DNA from: Hypholoma sublateritium FD-334 SS-4
Lineage: Eukaryota > Basidiomycota > Agaricomycetes > Agaricales > Strophariaceae
Direction of reading: 5' to 3'
DNA: 64,000 bases
Assembly: GCA_000827495.1 (NCBI GenBank)
Contig: KN817569.1
Coordinates: 124,001-188,000 of the forward strand
Below the pieces are notes generated by a model that saw only the letters and a program-made list of their open reading frames with translations, searched no databases and had not been told where the DNA came from. A program made the position numbers and the translations under genes. The first letter of the stretch is position 1, and each line of letters opens with the position of its first letter. This document shows, in pieces, positions 12,501 to 22,891 of this stretch.

Positions 12501-13599
12501 GAGGCACATCTTCGACAGGTAGCTATCACATCTGCCTGGGAAAGATGGCGAGAACGATTCAAAGAGGAGAAACTGCGGCCATTGGTTTGTCTGAGTCATT
12601 CTACCTCTATGCCTATGCTTATTTCGCTCATCTTACAGGAATACGAACTCATCTTAGCCGACCAGAGGAACGTGCTCAGCTGGGCTTTCACTATTTGGCT
12701 GTCCAAAACATTTGTGAGACGGAAAGCGATTGTAATTCTGTCATAGAACTAATTCTTTCTTTAGTCCTTGCCTGCTGTCAGATTCCATTCCAAACACATC
12801 AAACATAATTTTTTCCAAAAATGGCGGAATGCCATGCCGAATGCTTTACGGGTGAAGAAAGCCCGGGAGACAGATAGATTCAACACAATTGGTTCGATCG
12901 GCTTTATCGCTGCACGCATACATTGACTTTTTTTTTTTTGTTTTTTTGCAGTGAGAACCTTTGAAAAATGGATGCAAGCGTATAAGACAAAGATCACCCT
13001 AAAGGCCGTTGCGTAAGTGATATTTGTTGCTCTCGTCACCCCAGACTTATAGTCGTTTAGGCGGGCGAAATCTCTTCGGCTACCTTCTACTTCCCCTCGT
13101 CAAATAATAGCAAAATCACGGCCTCTCTATGCCGCACCGCAGAGCATATATACTCGTAGAGCGCAATCTATTCAAGACGATGATAGCCAAGTAGAAGATG
13201 CATCATTAACCGACCCCCACAAATCGTCTGCAAGGCTCCAACTCCGAAGCGTTAAACCGCGATCAGCAAGGAGCCCTGCACGTTCTGAATATGCTGAATC
13301 CTCTCACCACCAAAATGACAATGTCAACCATGCTAAGATATCATTTGTCCCGAGGATCGAATTTATCAAGTCTAAGCCGCGCTCAGAACGGAGCCTCCCG
13401 CGCTCTGACTACGGAATGACAGGGACTCGACTGCCAAGTCCCGTTCGGTCTATTGTTTCAATGCCAGACAGGAACTCTAGGACGCAGCAGGCCGTTAGTA
13501 GTGTCGACCCGGACTTCAATCCAGGGCAAACTGCGATACCGGGCACTCTTTGGACGGTTATCAAGGATCTTCCGCAGAGGCGTTCCAGGAATCTGTAAA
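9562..13599 (+). CDS. SFI1: Sfi1-type spindle pole body protein
   Basis: Sfi1 is a long helical protein of the half-bridge of the spindle pole body; its repeats each bind a centrin (Cdc31), and it is needed for spindle pole duplication. The gene starts at the ATG at 9,562 and is cut by many short introns. The exons encode a repeated helical pattern with conserved Trp and basic residues, such as RCWEMWRQ, SIQRWQTQL, IFWGAWQAKLKQR, AWKKWRQLYLG, CLSRWKHRLL, RSWIAWINAI, SLDIWRKRM, ALTRWRQVLTTH, LLLWRLRLRD, AWKVWLTAMEE and AWERWRERF. This A/W-x3-W spacing is the Sfi1 repeat. The C-terminus (about 13,100-13,599) is basic and Ser/Pro-rich with SPVRS-type sites that look like cyclin-dependent kinase targets, consistent with known phosphorylation of yeast Sfi1. 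Exon borders in the 12,000-13,060 stretch are the least certain. Confidence 0.85.
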
Positions 13600-14388
13600 C
13601 TGCTAACCGCGATACTAGTTCGATCATTTACATAATTTATTATACTATCTATTCTTGCCGTCGTCGTTCTCTTGCTCTCGATATTGTATGCACACCTATG
13701 TATAATATGAATCATGAACTTTCGTCTCACTATCTCCCAACTATCTCCATGCCTAGCCCGGAGACCGTCCCCTCTAAACGAGGAAGTCGACTTGCGGAGG
13801 AATAGGCAAGGTCGACATCCTTTTTTAGTTGAACCTGGTTCCGAGGTCACTGAGTATACTTATACCAATACTTGTAACAAAATTTCAGCATTCTTATTTG
13901 GCGCAGTGAACGGCAATGTCCTTACAGAAATGTTACGAATTGCGATAGTATTGCCATCCGACCCAATTGGCTATGACAAAGTACGATGTTGTAGGAATAA
14001 GGAGCAACGCGAAGTACTTGTAATGGGTGTCCTCCGCTAGCCAGTCCAGGCCCTAATGACGCACGGTCAGCGAGATCTGAAGGCTGTTGGTGGAATATCA
14101 TACCGGGATCCCAGTTAGGGGTAGAAAAGCGCTGAAAAGAACGGCATAGCTTGCTATTACAAAGAATAGGATAGACGACGAAATTATAAGGCAGCCCGTG
14201 TTCAGCCTTGATGGAGCACTTCGAGGCATAAGCGCCCCAAGTGGTGGTGGTGGTTGGGCCTGGGAAAGAGGGTGGGGGGCTGGCAGTTTGGTTGCCTGCA
14301 CATCGATGCTAATATTATGTAACGCAACCAACCAGAGTCTGACCGACGACGAACCAAAAGTGCCGGACACCCCTTCGACAGTATCATC
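13600..14388. other. intergenic region, nothing else recognised
   Basis: This contains the 3' end of the Sfi1 gene and the promoter of the small coiled-coil gene. The open frame at 13,714-14,040 has no recognisable motif and no neighbours to splice to, so it was not called. Confidence 0.45.
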
Positions 14389-14871
14389 ATGAGCTCGAGA
14401 CCCGAAGACGCAGCGGCGCCGCAAGACGCACCCATTGAGTCTGTGCATTCACTTCCGCTGCGGCACTTGAACCCCGGACGGCTAGTCTAATCATGCCCCT
14501 CAGAGCCCCCATCGCCGAGGACACGGCGCCCGCGCCCACGCACGCGCCCATCGTCCTGCCCGAGATTCCCACAGCGGATCTCAGCCTGTCAATGGATTTC
14601 ACGACATTCATCGACCCCGATTCTGTCGAGTGCGTCCTTTTGCGCTTAGAGCCGTATATAGCGAGTGAATATTGATGTCGCACGTCTCGGCAGGGGGCAG
14701 AAAATCCACAAGCGCGCGTCGAACGTGATGAAGCTCGCACAGGAAAACGAAAAGCTCAAGGCTGAGCTCAAAGCGATGACTGACCGCCTGGAGGCTGCGG
14801 AGCGCGCCGCTGCCCGTCGGCGCGAGCAGTTGCACAAGGAGCAACACATCATGGAAGAGCCATCCTCCTAA
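14389..14871 (+). CDS. small coiled-coil protein, 117 aa, function unknown
   Basis: Three exons (14,389-14,438, 14,504-14,629, 14,694-14,871) join cleanly with GT-AG introns and sum to 354 nt, or 117 residues plus stop. The N-terminal half is Pro/Ala-rich (APAPTHAPIVLPEIP) and contains ADLSLSMDFTTFIDPDSVE. The C-terminal half, from about residue 60, is a charged heptad-rich helix (MKLAQENEKLKAELKAM, DRLEAAERAAARRREQL) that should form a coiled coil. There is no basic region of bZIP type before the heptads, so a bZIP factor is unlikely. I do not recognise the family. The splice consistency and codon choice argue that it is a real gene. Confidence 0.7.
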
Positions 14872-15192
14872 TCTACTCGTCGGCCTCATACTACTCTGGA
14901 AACATCTAGGACAATGCAATGGCATACATTACAGTGCTGTGGAAGGCTTGAAAGGAACTGCATTGTAATTCTACCGCTAATCCATGGATACTAGAAACAA
15001 CTCAGCTGAATTGGTTTAACATAAAAATTCAACCTCCTCAACAGCAGACCTAAATGGGGTATCCTCCAAGGTATATTAAAGGAAATTTGACTCTACTAGT
15101 AATCCATGCAACAACAAAAATGAGACCTAGGAGGTATTAGCGCGAGTAGATGTTTAAGAATCATGGTCATCCATATCAATCGGCCCATCCAA
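14872..15192. other. convergent 3' spacer
   Basis: The spacer lies between two convergent genes and should hold both 3' untranslated ends. Nothing else was seen. Confidence 0.5.
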
Positions 15193-17200
15193 CTATCCTG
15201 TGTGCTCGACGATAGTCGTCACAAGCTTCCCATCCTGCACAATAGTCTTGAACATTTCTGGGACGGCCTGCTCTTCAAAGATACCCTCCTCTTCCCCTGG
15301 GACAGGCGTGCTGACGTTGATGGCACTGCATTTTGCCGTGGTGATTTCCGTAGTCAAACTATCCTTGGATAAGTAGATCTGACCAGAATCAGTGGAATCG
15401 AGCTGGATCATTGGCGCTGTGCCCGTGATTTGCAGTTGGAAGGAAGGCGATGCCGTTATGGATACAGAGGAAACAACGGAGTGAACAAGTATCGAAGTTT
15501 TGGTGCTATTGACTAAAATTGAACAAAATCTATCAGTCTTTTCAACCGGCATTCAAAAGAATGAGTACATACTTATATTCACAGCATTGACCTTGCCCTT
15601 GATCAAGATTGTAGCACCTTTACATCCAAAGACGTTCACCGATTGGTTGATTTCTGTTTCCTCAACAGTGATGGTCTCGTTTTCTTGATATTCCTGAAGA
15701 GTCTTCAGCCACATATGCCACGAGGAGTTAGCAGGCATTACTTACAATCATCCACTTATTACCATCTAAAACAAATTTACTAGGCTTCTTGCCGGCTAGA
15801 GCAGAAGGCTTAGAAGGCTTTGTTGGCTTTTTGACAGCTGAGAATGAGACCGAATATAAGTTAACCACGACCATCAGGAACGAAGATTAAACACTCGCCT
15901 GATGGACTCGAGGCTGAAGCAGGAACCACACTGCTGGCCCTTAACGCGGGGTTCTTGTGGGTCATTTCACTCTTATCAACTTTGCGTAAACCTTTCGTGA
16001 CATCTTCGCCGCGGTTAAGTTCAGCGAATACAGCAGCTGCTCCCCCAGCAGGTGCTGCCGCAGCCGGCGGCGCTGCAGCGGGAGGCGGGGGAGGTGGTGG
16101 GGGTGGAGGTGGAGCTCCGCCGGTAGGAGCAACTTTCGCCTGTGCCTGATATTGGTCGACCGGTAGACCCTGTGGCGCTTCTTCAAAAAAGATATTAAGA
16201 GGCGTAATAAGTGTACGAGTATACCTTGGGATTCCAAACCAGCCCAGCAGGATGGAAGTCTTTAATGTAAGCTTGCTGTTCAATCAGGATTGCAGTGAAG
16301 AGTTTGACCCATTCTGCGTGCTTTGGATCCCTGGCAACGGTGTAAACAACGCGATTAAGAAACAATCAGTTGAACCTACTTTTCCTTAAATTCCTTCTTC
16401 ACCCTGTTGCCATAATAGTCGACAGAATCGCGAAGATCAGACACGAATGACATGGGCTTTGGCTATGGGGTGGGCAATGGGATCAGCATCATTCCACTGT
16501 TTGTCGATGCGCAGCTCACGTTGACAACCCATCCGATGACTGGCGCGCCCTCGCCGAGGAGCGTAAGATGAGGGAGCCAGTCCCTTTCGCGCCTATTTGC
16601 CTCTTTCGCGCGAGACACGGCCTCGATGGCCGTAGGGAACGGCGCTAGGAGCGCCTCCAAGACTTTCTGATCAGGCTTCTGGCACGCCGCGACGATCGTC
16701 AAAAAGCTGCCCAATGTTTCGAACTCCTTCTGCACTAGGCCGACCTAAATCCAACACGATCAGACGGAGGGAGATACTAGCAGTGTGCATGGGTAACGTA
16801 CGGCGTCGACGACACTGGGGATGGCGAAGGTCTTCGTGAACTCGACGAACGTCTTCACCTTGCCAGCGACGATCCGTTCCTGGTACGCGGCGACCATCTT
16901 TGGCGTCTCGGACACGGCAGCGGATGGCGCCGCGGACGGCCTTGTGTCAGGCGGCGGCGGCGAATAGGAGCTCGATGCGCGGTGGTCGGATCCCTGGCCG
17001 CGGCTGGAGGCGCCAGGCCGGTCGTCCTGGGACGAGGGCTGCTCCAGCACCTCTGCGATATCCTCAAAACGCGAGGCTGCGGCCTCAAGGCTGATACAGA
17101 CTGGTTAGCTCTGGTGGCAGATGGCTAGTGCGCAGTCGTGTACATACCGCTTTATGAGCGTGGCGAGGGAGTGCAATCCGGTGTTACCTGGGGTGGTCAT
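15193..17200 (-). CDS. SRV2: adenylyl cyclase-associated protein (Srv2/CAP)
   Basis: CAP recycles cofilin-bound ADP-actin and in fungi links adenylyl cyclase to Ras. The ATG at 17,200 gives GLHSLATLIKR, then LEAAASRFEDIAEVLEQ, the N-terminal oligomerisation/cyclase-binding helix. The helical folded domain follows (KTFVEFTKTFAIPSVVDAV; EFETLGSFLTIVAACQKPD; AILIEQQAYIKDFHPAGL). Around 16,080-16,150 there is a run of eleven prolines flanked by Ala/Gly, the profilin-binding segment. Next comes a WH2-like region (ELNRGEDVTKGLRKVDKSEM, THKNPALR). The C-terminal beta-helix actin-binding domain follows (SKFVLDGNKW; GCKGATILIKGKVNAV; SAINVSTPVPGEEEG) and the protein ends TTIVEHTG. All expected domains are present in order, in about eight exons. 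Confidence 0.93.
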
Positions 17201-17590
17201 CGTGGCTAAAGAGAAAGACACCCGACAAAATGGTGTCGTAGAGGTGGGCTGCAGTGGGTGTCAAGCTGTAAGTACTAAGTGAATGTGCGCAACCTGTAAC
17301 CAACACTGCTATAATTGCCAAAATCGGAACATGCCGTATCATACGCGTATCTTATGTTTACCAATTCTCCAGCTTTAGGCCGCAGGTCTCCCGCTCCAAA
17401 GCTTGAAGTCAGATGAGGCCAAAGTCCGGCATACTTATTGCTAGCATATTATAGATATATTGGCAATTATGACCGGGTTATTATGGCCAGGTAAATAGGG
17501 CTTGCATCTCACAAAACCTCGCAGCGACGGTGACCACTTCAAAACTTTACTGACTGATGGAAGGTTAATTTTCGGGTTTGTAGAATGCCG
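17201..17590. promoter_or_regulatory. CAP promoter and 3' end of the next gene
   Basis: Both flanking genes run on the minus strand, so this gap holds the promoter of the CAP gene and the 3' untranslated part of the MZM1-RF gene. No coding signal was seen. Confidence 0.45.
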
Positions 17591-18778
17591 TCAAGAATCG
17601 TTCTCGCTTTCCTCCTGTCTTGCTTTTTTCTTCGCTTTCTTCCGGCGTTGCCTCTCGCGTTCTCGTTGTTTAGCAGCTTTCAGCTCTTCCTTAGAAAGTC
17701 CCGGGTTAACCATCTTGTCAAGCTAAGCCCCGATATCAACGTTAATTTGTTTCGAAAGTTCGGGATAGAAAACACAAGACACGCCTTCTCCAGGAGCCAT
17801 CGACGAGCCAGCTTTCGATTCTGGCTGAGAGAGCGCGTATCCTGACAGGCCACGCGGAGACCTGTTGGTTTATGAACCAATTGCACATTGTTTTCAGTTT
17901 TATTGATTGATTGCCCCCCCTACAGTAGATGTTACTTGTGTTCCATCTATAAATTATATACGAACATACCGGCCCACTTCCTAGAATGTCAAAAGAAATC
18001 AGATAGAGGTCCGACAAGGAGGCGTCCAAATATACCTCTTACAAAAGTCTCCTCCAAATCCTCCTCCCTAAGATCGGGTATTACACGTTCCTTGTGCGCC
18101 TTTCTAAGAGAATTAAAATAACGTGGCGGAGGTGAGGAAGTGGAAGAAGCGACCGGTGCTTCAGGTTGAGCAGCATCTGAGTGACAACTACTTCAACGTC
18201 CTTCCCAAGGCTTTGAACAAGGATCATTAATATATCACGCACTTCTGAGGCTCCCCTCTCTCTTTCCTGCGTGCACTGCGACCTGACTCGACTGGTGTGG
18301 GATTCTTTATCGACTCATTGTCACCCAGTTCAGTGTCCTTCGTGAGACGGATTCCTGAAGACGTAGTATGAGTGTATGATTGGCTCTAGGAAAGAGTGCG
18401 CATACGATATATTCCATCTCCTCCGGATTCTTCTGGCGATTTTACTAATATGCCCTGGACCACATTTTTTCTCAGTACATTGGCTACGTCTTGAACAAAT
18501 TGTGTTTGTTTCTGTAAAGATTCATCGGTTTCTACTTTGCGCTTCGACATGTCGGAACGAATTTTAGCACGGAACGCTGTGGCAAATATGAGGTCGAACG
18601 GCCTGTCGCGAAATGAAGAATATGACCTTGGAAAACAGTTGCATCATCTGCAAGGCATTGTGAGTTACAATTCTCTGTAGTTGACGCGAGACTTACCGGA
18701 GAATGTGACGGAGGCCGCTCTGAGAACATCTCGGTAAGCTGCACGGTTTGCAGCTCTGAGGGCAGGGGAAATGGACAT
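17591..18778 (-). CDS. fusion: MZM1-type LYR protein + mitochondrial GGQ release-factor domain
   Basis: Eight exons (18,778-18,697; 18,647-18,627; 18,576-18,406; 18,354-18,243; 18,187-18,036; 17,980-17,970; 17,919-17,785; 17,722-17,591) sum to 816 nt, giving 271 residues plus stop. Residues 1 to about 125 match MZM1/LYRM7, a matrix chaperone for the Rieske protein of complex III: AAYRDVLRAASVTFSGDD, FVQDVANVLRKNVVQG, RLTKDTELGDN. The rest matches the MTRFR/C12orf65 class of mitochondrial ribosome-rescue factors: EEDLEETFVRGSGPGGQSIN (GGQ intact), DTRSLSQNRKLARRWLLEK, and a Lys/Arg-rich tail (KKAKKKARQ). The release-factor frame has no ATG; a 55-nt intron (18,188-18,242, GTGCGT...TAG) joins both halves in frame. 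Exon 6 is 11 nt, and the last intron is GC-AG. If intron 4 is retained, translation stops at 18,227 after the MZM1 part. Two separate genes with a missed start is the alternative. Confidence 0.8.
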
Positions 18779-19287
18779 GATGCGGTTTGAAACGGATGCA
18801 AGCACTGGACAAGTGCCAGTAGAAAACGGAGCTATTCTGATTGGTTGAACACGAGCAGCTAAGTTCCTGTCATGTGACTACCGTCTTTGTTTACGCGATT
18901 GACGGTGAGTTGCTGCATTTTTTGATCAACAGAGATTGCTGAGGCACGCTTACCTCACAAACGGAAAGCGCTAAAAATTTAAAAAATGCGAACATGTAGC
19001 GGAGATGTCTGTACATCTTATGCGCACAATGGCGCGGACATCGCATGTGCATGTGGTGAGCGCGGTGGGCACGACAAAAGTTTGTTGATTCAGTTTTGTA
19101 CATGCACGTGACTGACGCGATCGTGTTAGTATAAATAGACAGGCGACGGGTATGTTATCAGACCCCCCTTTTGCATCCCAGGTTCAACTGCAACCATCGC
19201 TGCATTTTCCGCCGTTTTTTCCAATCCGGTCTTCAAACATTCCATTTGTCTTCAATCTTCTCCAACCCTTCCTCATCACTCTCAGCA
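18779..19287. promoter_or_regulatory. divergent promoter: MZM1-RF gene and histone H1
   Basis: This 509-bp region separates two divergent start codons. It contains a TATAAATA box at 19,130-19,137, about 150 bp before the H1 ATG, and an inverted CCAAT box (GATTGGTT) near 18,839, close to the MZM1-RF start. Pyrimidine-rich DNA (19,165-19,285) precedes the H1 ATG, which is typical of strong fungal promoters. Confidence 0.6.
19130..19137 (+). promoter_or_regulatory. TATA box of histone H1
   Basis: TATAAATA lies about 150 bp upstream of the H1 start codon. Histone genes are commonly TATA-driven, so the position and context fit. Confidence 0.6.
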
Positions 19288-20611
19288 ATGTCCACTGGTA
19301 CTCCCAAGAAGGCATCTGCCGCCAAATCGTCCGCTAAGAAGGCTGCTCCCAAGGTTGCCGCAGCTCATCCTACATGGGCCGATATGATCAAGGTTAGTAG
19401 CTGATGCATATCCAGTCTCAATACACTGGCTACGCTATGCGTCACTCGCATATGTCTCGCTTTTCTTCGGCGCCGCCGTTCTCCCAAAAAGGCAGGGCAG
19501 AGGGCAAGAACGTCCGTGCGCACAAATTCCTACGGACATCTCGCACTCTACTTGGTCCAACTTTCACTCGCTCTTGGGCTTGATTACTTCTTCCATATCG
19601 TCTATAATACGCAACATGCTTACAACGCCTTGTCCTCGTGCAGGAATGCATTGCTTTTAACGCTGACGACGCTCGCATTGGAGTCTCACGCCCGCAAATC
19701 AAGAAGTATGTGGCGTTTCAGCTGCAACGTGTTGTATGTTCTGACTGTCAACCTCAGATTCGTCGAAACCAAGTACAAACTGGAGATCGGCGCTGCTCAG
19801 ACCACTCAGCTATCCAAGGCTATCATCAATGGCGCAGAGAAGGGCGTTTTCGTCCTTCCGAAGGGTTAGCGTTGTTTTCCCATCCCGATTAATGTTTTCT
19901 GACAAACTTCGTCTACGCAGGACCCTCGGGCCGGGTCAAACTCTCTCCCAAGTACAAAGCTACAGATACCTCTGCTAAAGAGGTGAATATCGTCATCTTA
20001 CTTTCAAAGTTTTTACTCAATTTAATCTCAGAACAAGCCCACATCCAAAGCTGCCGCTAAGCCTGCCTCTAAGTCTGTCACTAAGCCCAAGGCTGCTACT
20101 GCTAAGCCCAAGGCCAAAGCCCCTGCCGCGAAACCCAAGGCCCCCACCAAGGCCCCCACCAAGACTGCCGCCAAAACTGTTGCCCCCAAGAAAGCTGCTG
20201 CTACTGTCGCTAAGCCTAAGCCTGTTGGAATCAAGAAGCCTACGCCCAAGAAAGTCATTGCTGGTAAACCTAAAGCCAAGGCAGCTACTACCACGAAGAA
20301 GACCACTACCGCCAGCAGGAAAGCGCCAGCAAAGAAGGTCCGTGCAGTGTTTTGTTATTATTGGATCCATATATTTATTTTTGCTACTGGATACAGGCTA
20401 TCACAGGAACCACTGCCACCTCTAAAGCTAAGGCCGCTGCGAAGAAGCCACCTGTGAAGAAAGCCGCTGCTAAGCCCGCCGCTAAGAAGGAGGCCACTAA
20501 ACCTGCTGCCAAAGTACCCAGGAAACAGGTTAGTTTTATTCCTGCAATTTCCTTCCCTCCCATGTGCTAAAAGAATAAAATCTGTCTCTTTAGCCTACCA
20601 AGCGTTCATAA
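19288..20611 (+). CDS. linker histone H1
   Basis: Linker histone H1 binds the nucleosome at the DNA entry/exit site and compacts chromatin. The ATG at 19,288 gives MSTGTPKKASAAKSSAKKAA. The winged-helix H15 domain follows, split over introns: HPTWADMIK, ECIAFNADDARIGVSRPQIK, KYVETKYKLEIGAAQTTQLS, AIINGAEKGVFVLPKG, PSGRVKLSPKYK. The tail is a long Lys/Ala/Pro-rich segment with AKPKA, TPKK and KKAAAKPAAKK repeats, as in other H1 proteins. The stop is TAA at 20,609-20,611, after a last coding exon of only six codons (PTKRS plus stop). About six introns interrupt the gene, which is normal for basidiomycete H1 but unlike intronless animal H1 genes. Confidence 0.95.
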
Positions 20612-21183
20612 GTGCAGACTGGCATCTCGCTCTCTATGTTCTATCGATATACGCCAAATCTTAGACTGCGCCCCCATCCCTTCCATCTTGGCGATATCGC
20701 CATTTACACCACTATTTTGGCTCCCTATCCCTTGCCCTTGTCGTAATAGCTCGTCCCGCTGCTTTTCTCTTTTTATTATCGCTCTGTACTTCTAACTTAT
20801 TTGTGTCAAGGTGTACGATGTACTTGATTTTCCTTCGTTCCTGTTTCCTATCTTACAAACCTATGTCCTACGGGCATTGGAAGGGAGAGGGCCTTCTTGT
20901 TGTGTGTATGTAATAGGAAAGCACATAATCAAAAGCCCTTATTGCTTGTATCTTCGGAGTTCATCTTAGTTTTTATCAGGAAAGTGGGTAACTAATTCTG
21001 TTTATTCGCTGAGCAAGAATTATTACATCCCCCAATTTGGGGTTAGGGTTTAGAGCGTATTGAATGCAAAACGTCTGTAAGTATTTATAAATATAACTCT
21101 CATTCCACGCGACCACGTTGTGTCCAGTGGCCGACTCTATCTGTGCGGGCTTTGACTAGCTCAAATCAGGGCGAGCCATCCTA
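20612..21183. other. H1 3' region and EI24 promoter
   Basis: This should hold the T-rich H1 3' untranslated region and the promoter of the next gene. A TTAGGGTTTAG word near 21,045 resembles fungal telomere repeats, but it is only about one and a half units long. Confidence 0.45.
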
Positions 21184-22789
21184 ATGGCGACTGCTAACTA
21201 CACTTCACGACCACAGGCCTCTTATTATCCTCCAGGACAAACGGCACGGATTTCTTCGCGACAGTTGTACCCCACGTTCTTGCCTGTGTACGATTCAATC
21301 CTCCTCCAGGTAACCTGGGCGTGGCGAGGACTCTGCGATGCGTTTCGATGGGATATAGCCTTCAGCGCAATCTCTAGGTGTGTTTTCTGAACACTACCGT
21401 TTTTCGCTGTCTGCCCTACTTATACTGCTCCATACGGCCGCTAGCGATGCTGAGATACGGGCCAACGTATACAAATCCTTTCTGCTCAACTCGTTGTCTC
21501 TACTCTCGATATACGTTTTTGACCTACTGCTTGCGCCACTCGTGCAAGGCCAGCAGAAATGGTTCCACCGGAACATAGGGTGGTTCTATCAGGTCCTGTG
21601 GCTATTCCCTGTTGTTGGAGTCTCGCTATACCTTAATGTACGTATTATACGCCTTCTTTCCCACTGTACCCTCCCTGGGACGATTAATTCTATATTCTAC
21701 TCCACACATCCACGACGGCGTTTGCTGACTCTGGGTATGTTGCGCTGGTTTAGGGAACTTGGTGCACGATTATAGCGAAGCGCACATTCCTGCTTCAACA
21801 TGGCGGTCGGCCAGCCGCTCCACAGCCAACGTCGTATAGGGGTATACTCACTGCTATTGCGACATCTGCTTATCGAATCGTGATGGTCTGTACATCCGTA
21901 GTGATATCATTTGCGCTGGGGAGGGTTCCTGTGGTAGGGCCGACAGCAGGATTCATATTTATGTGTTGGGTTGATTCGTAAGTCGTGAATTTTTTTTCTG
22001 CGCATTCCAATCTTAAAGTGGCTTTTCCATAGATACTACTGTTTCGAGTACGTCTTGGCGTACACAAGGCGTACACTTTATCCATTGAGCGACATCCAAC
22101 TTACCATTCAATAGATTTGTTTGGATAGCTCGAAATTTCTCTCTTACGCGCCGCATTCGACATCTAGAAGAGCGCTGGGCATATTATTTTGCATACGGTG
22201 AATTGAATGCACTTACGACCTCAAAGGTGCCTAATCAGATCAATTATCGCAGGACTACCGTCGGCTGCACTGTGCACTTGGGGCACGGGACTCGCGAACG
22301 CGGCAATCTTTGCGTTGGTATTCCCCATGGTCAGGACATCCACCGCCGTATCCATCGCATGTCAGATACTGATATACCGACTGCGGACAGTATATAATCA
22401 TGGCCATGCACGCAAAACCAGTGCCAGCCGACCCATACAACCCCATGCCGCCTCTCGCGGCACAACGCCCCGGCGAAACCGACACAATCCGCCACCCGTC
22501 GCCCTTTGTCCCAATCCGCCTGCCCGTTTTTGCGGTTGTCATCTGGGTGAATGACTGGGTCGTGCGCCTGCTTCAGGTAATTGGGGGCCGGCCAATAGTT
22601 CGCCACAGGGAGGCGCCGAGGCCGCGGGGGTTCAGCGATGCGAGCGAGAGCGCTGAGGGCGGGGCAAACAGGGCGCCGATGGAGATGAAGCCGTTACATA
22701 ATTCCGCTGCTGCTGGGCCCCCATCAACGAAAGGAGCGAGGGCGGGCACTACGCGTGTAAATATTGGCACGCGACGTAAACTTGATTAA
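21184..22789 (+). CDS. EI24-family multipass membrane protein
   Basis: This is a member of the etoposide-induced 2.4 (EI24) family, endoplasmic-reticulum membrane proteins of poorly defined function linked to autophagy and apoptosis in animals. The ATG at 21,184 gives a short polar N-terminus ending YPTFLPVYDSILLQVTWAWR. Several hydrophobic segments follow (SLSLLSIYVFDLLLAPL, VLWLFPVVGVSLYL, VMVCTSVVISFALGRVPVVG, PTAGFIFMCWVDSYYCFEF). Later blocks include LTRRIRHLEERWAYYFAFG and LANAAIFALVFPM, which splices to YIIMAMHAKPVPADPYNP, a typical EI24 C-terminal block. The tail after RLPVFAVVIWVNDWVVRLLQ is polar and low complexity. The gene runs tail to tail with the Sen34 gene, about 100 bp apart. 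Confidence 0.8.
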
Positions 22790-22891
22790 TTAGGTGTATG
22801 GGCGTTAGTGGTGCTTGCTTTGTGGTGTTTTACATGATTGTGGATTTATACCAATACTTACTACTCGCATTACTTACAATGTCGACGACGC

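Noticed and set aside
13714..14040. 108-codon plus-strand open frame between Sfi1 and the coiled-coil gene
   Set aside because: No recognisable features and no codon bias like neighbours.
21040..21052. Telomere-like TTAGGGTTTAG word
   Set aside because: Only about one and a half repeats; chance occurrence is likely.
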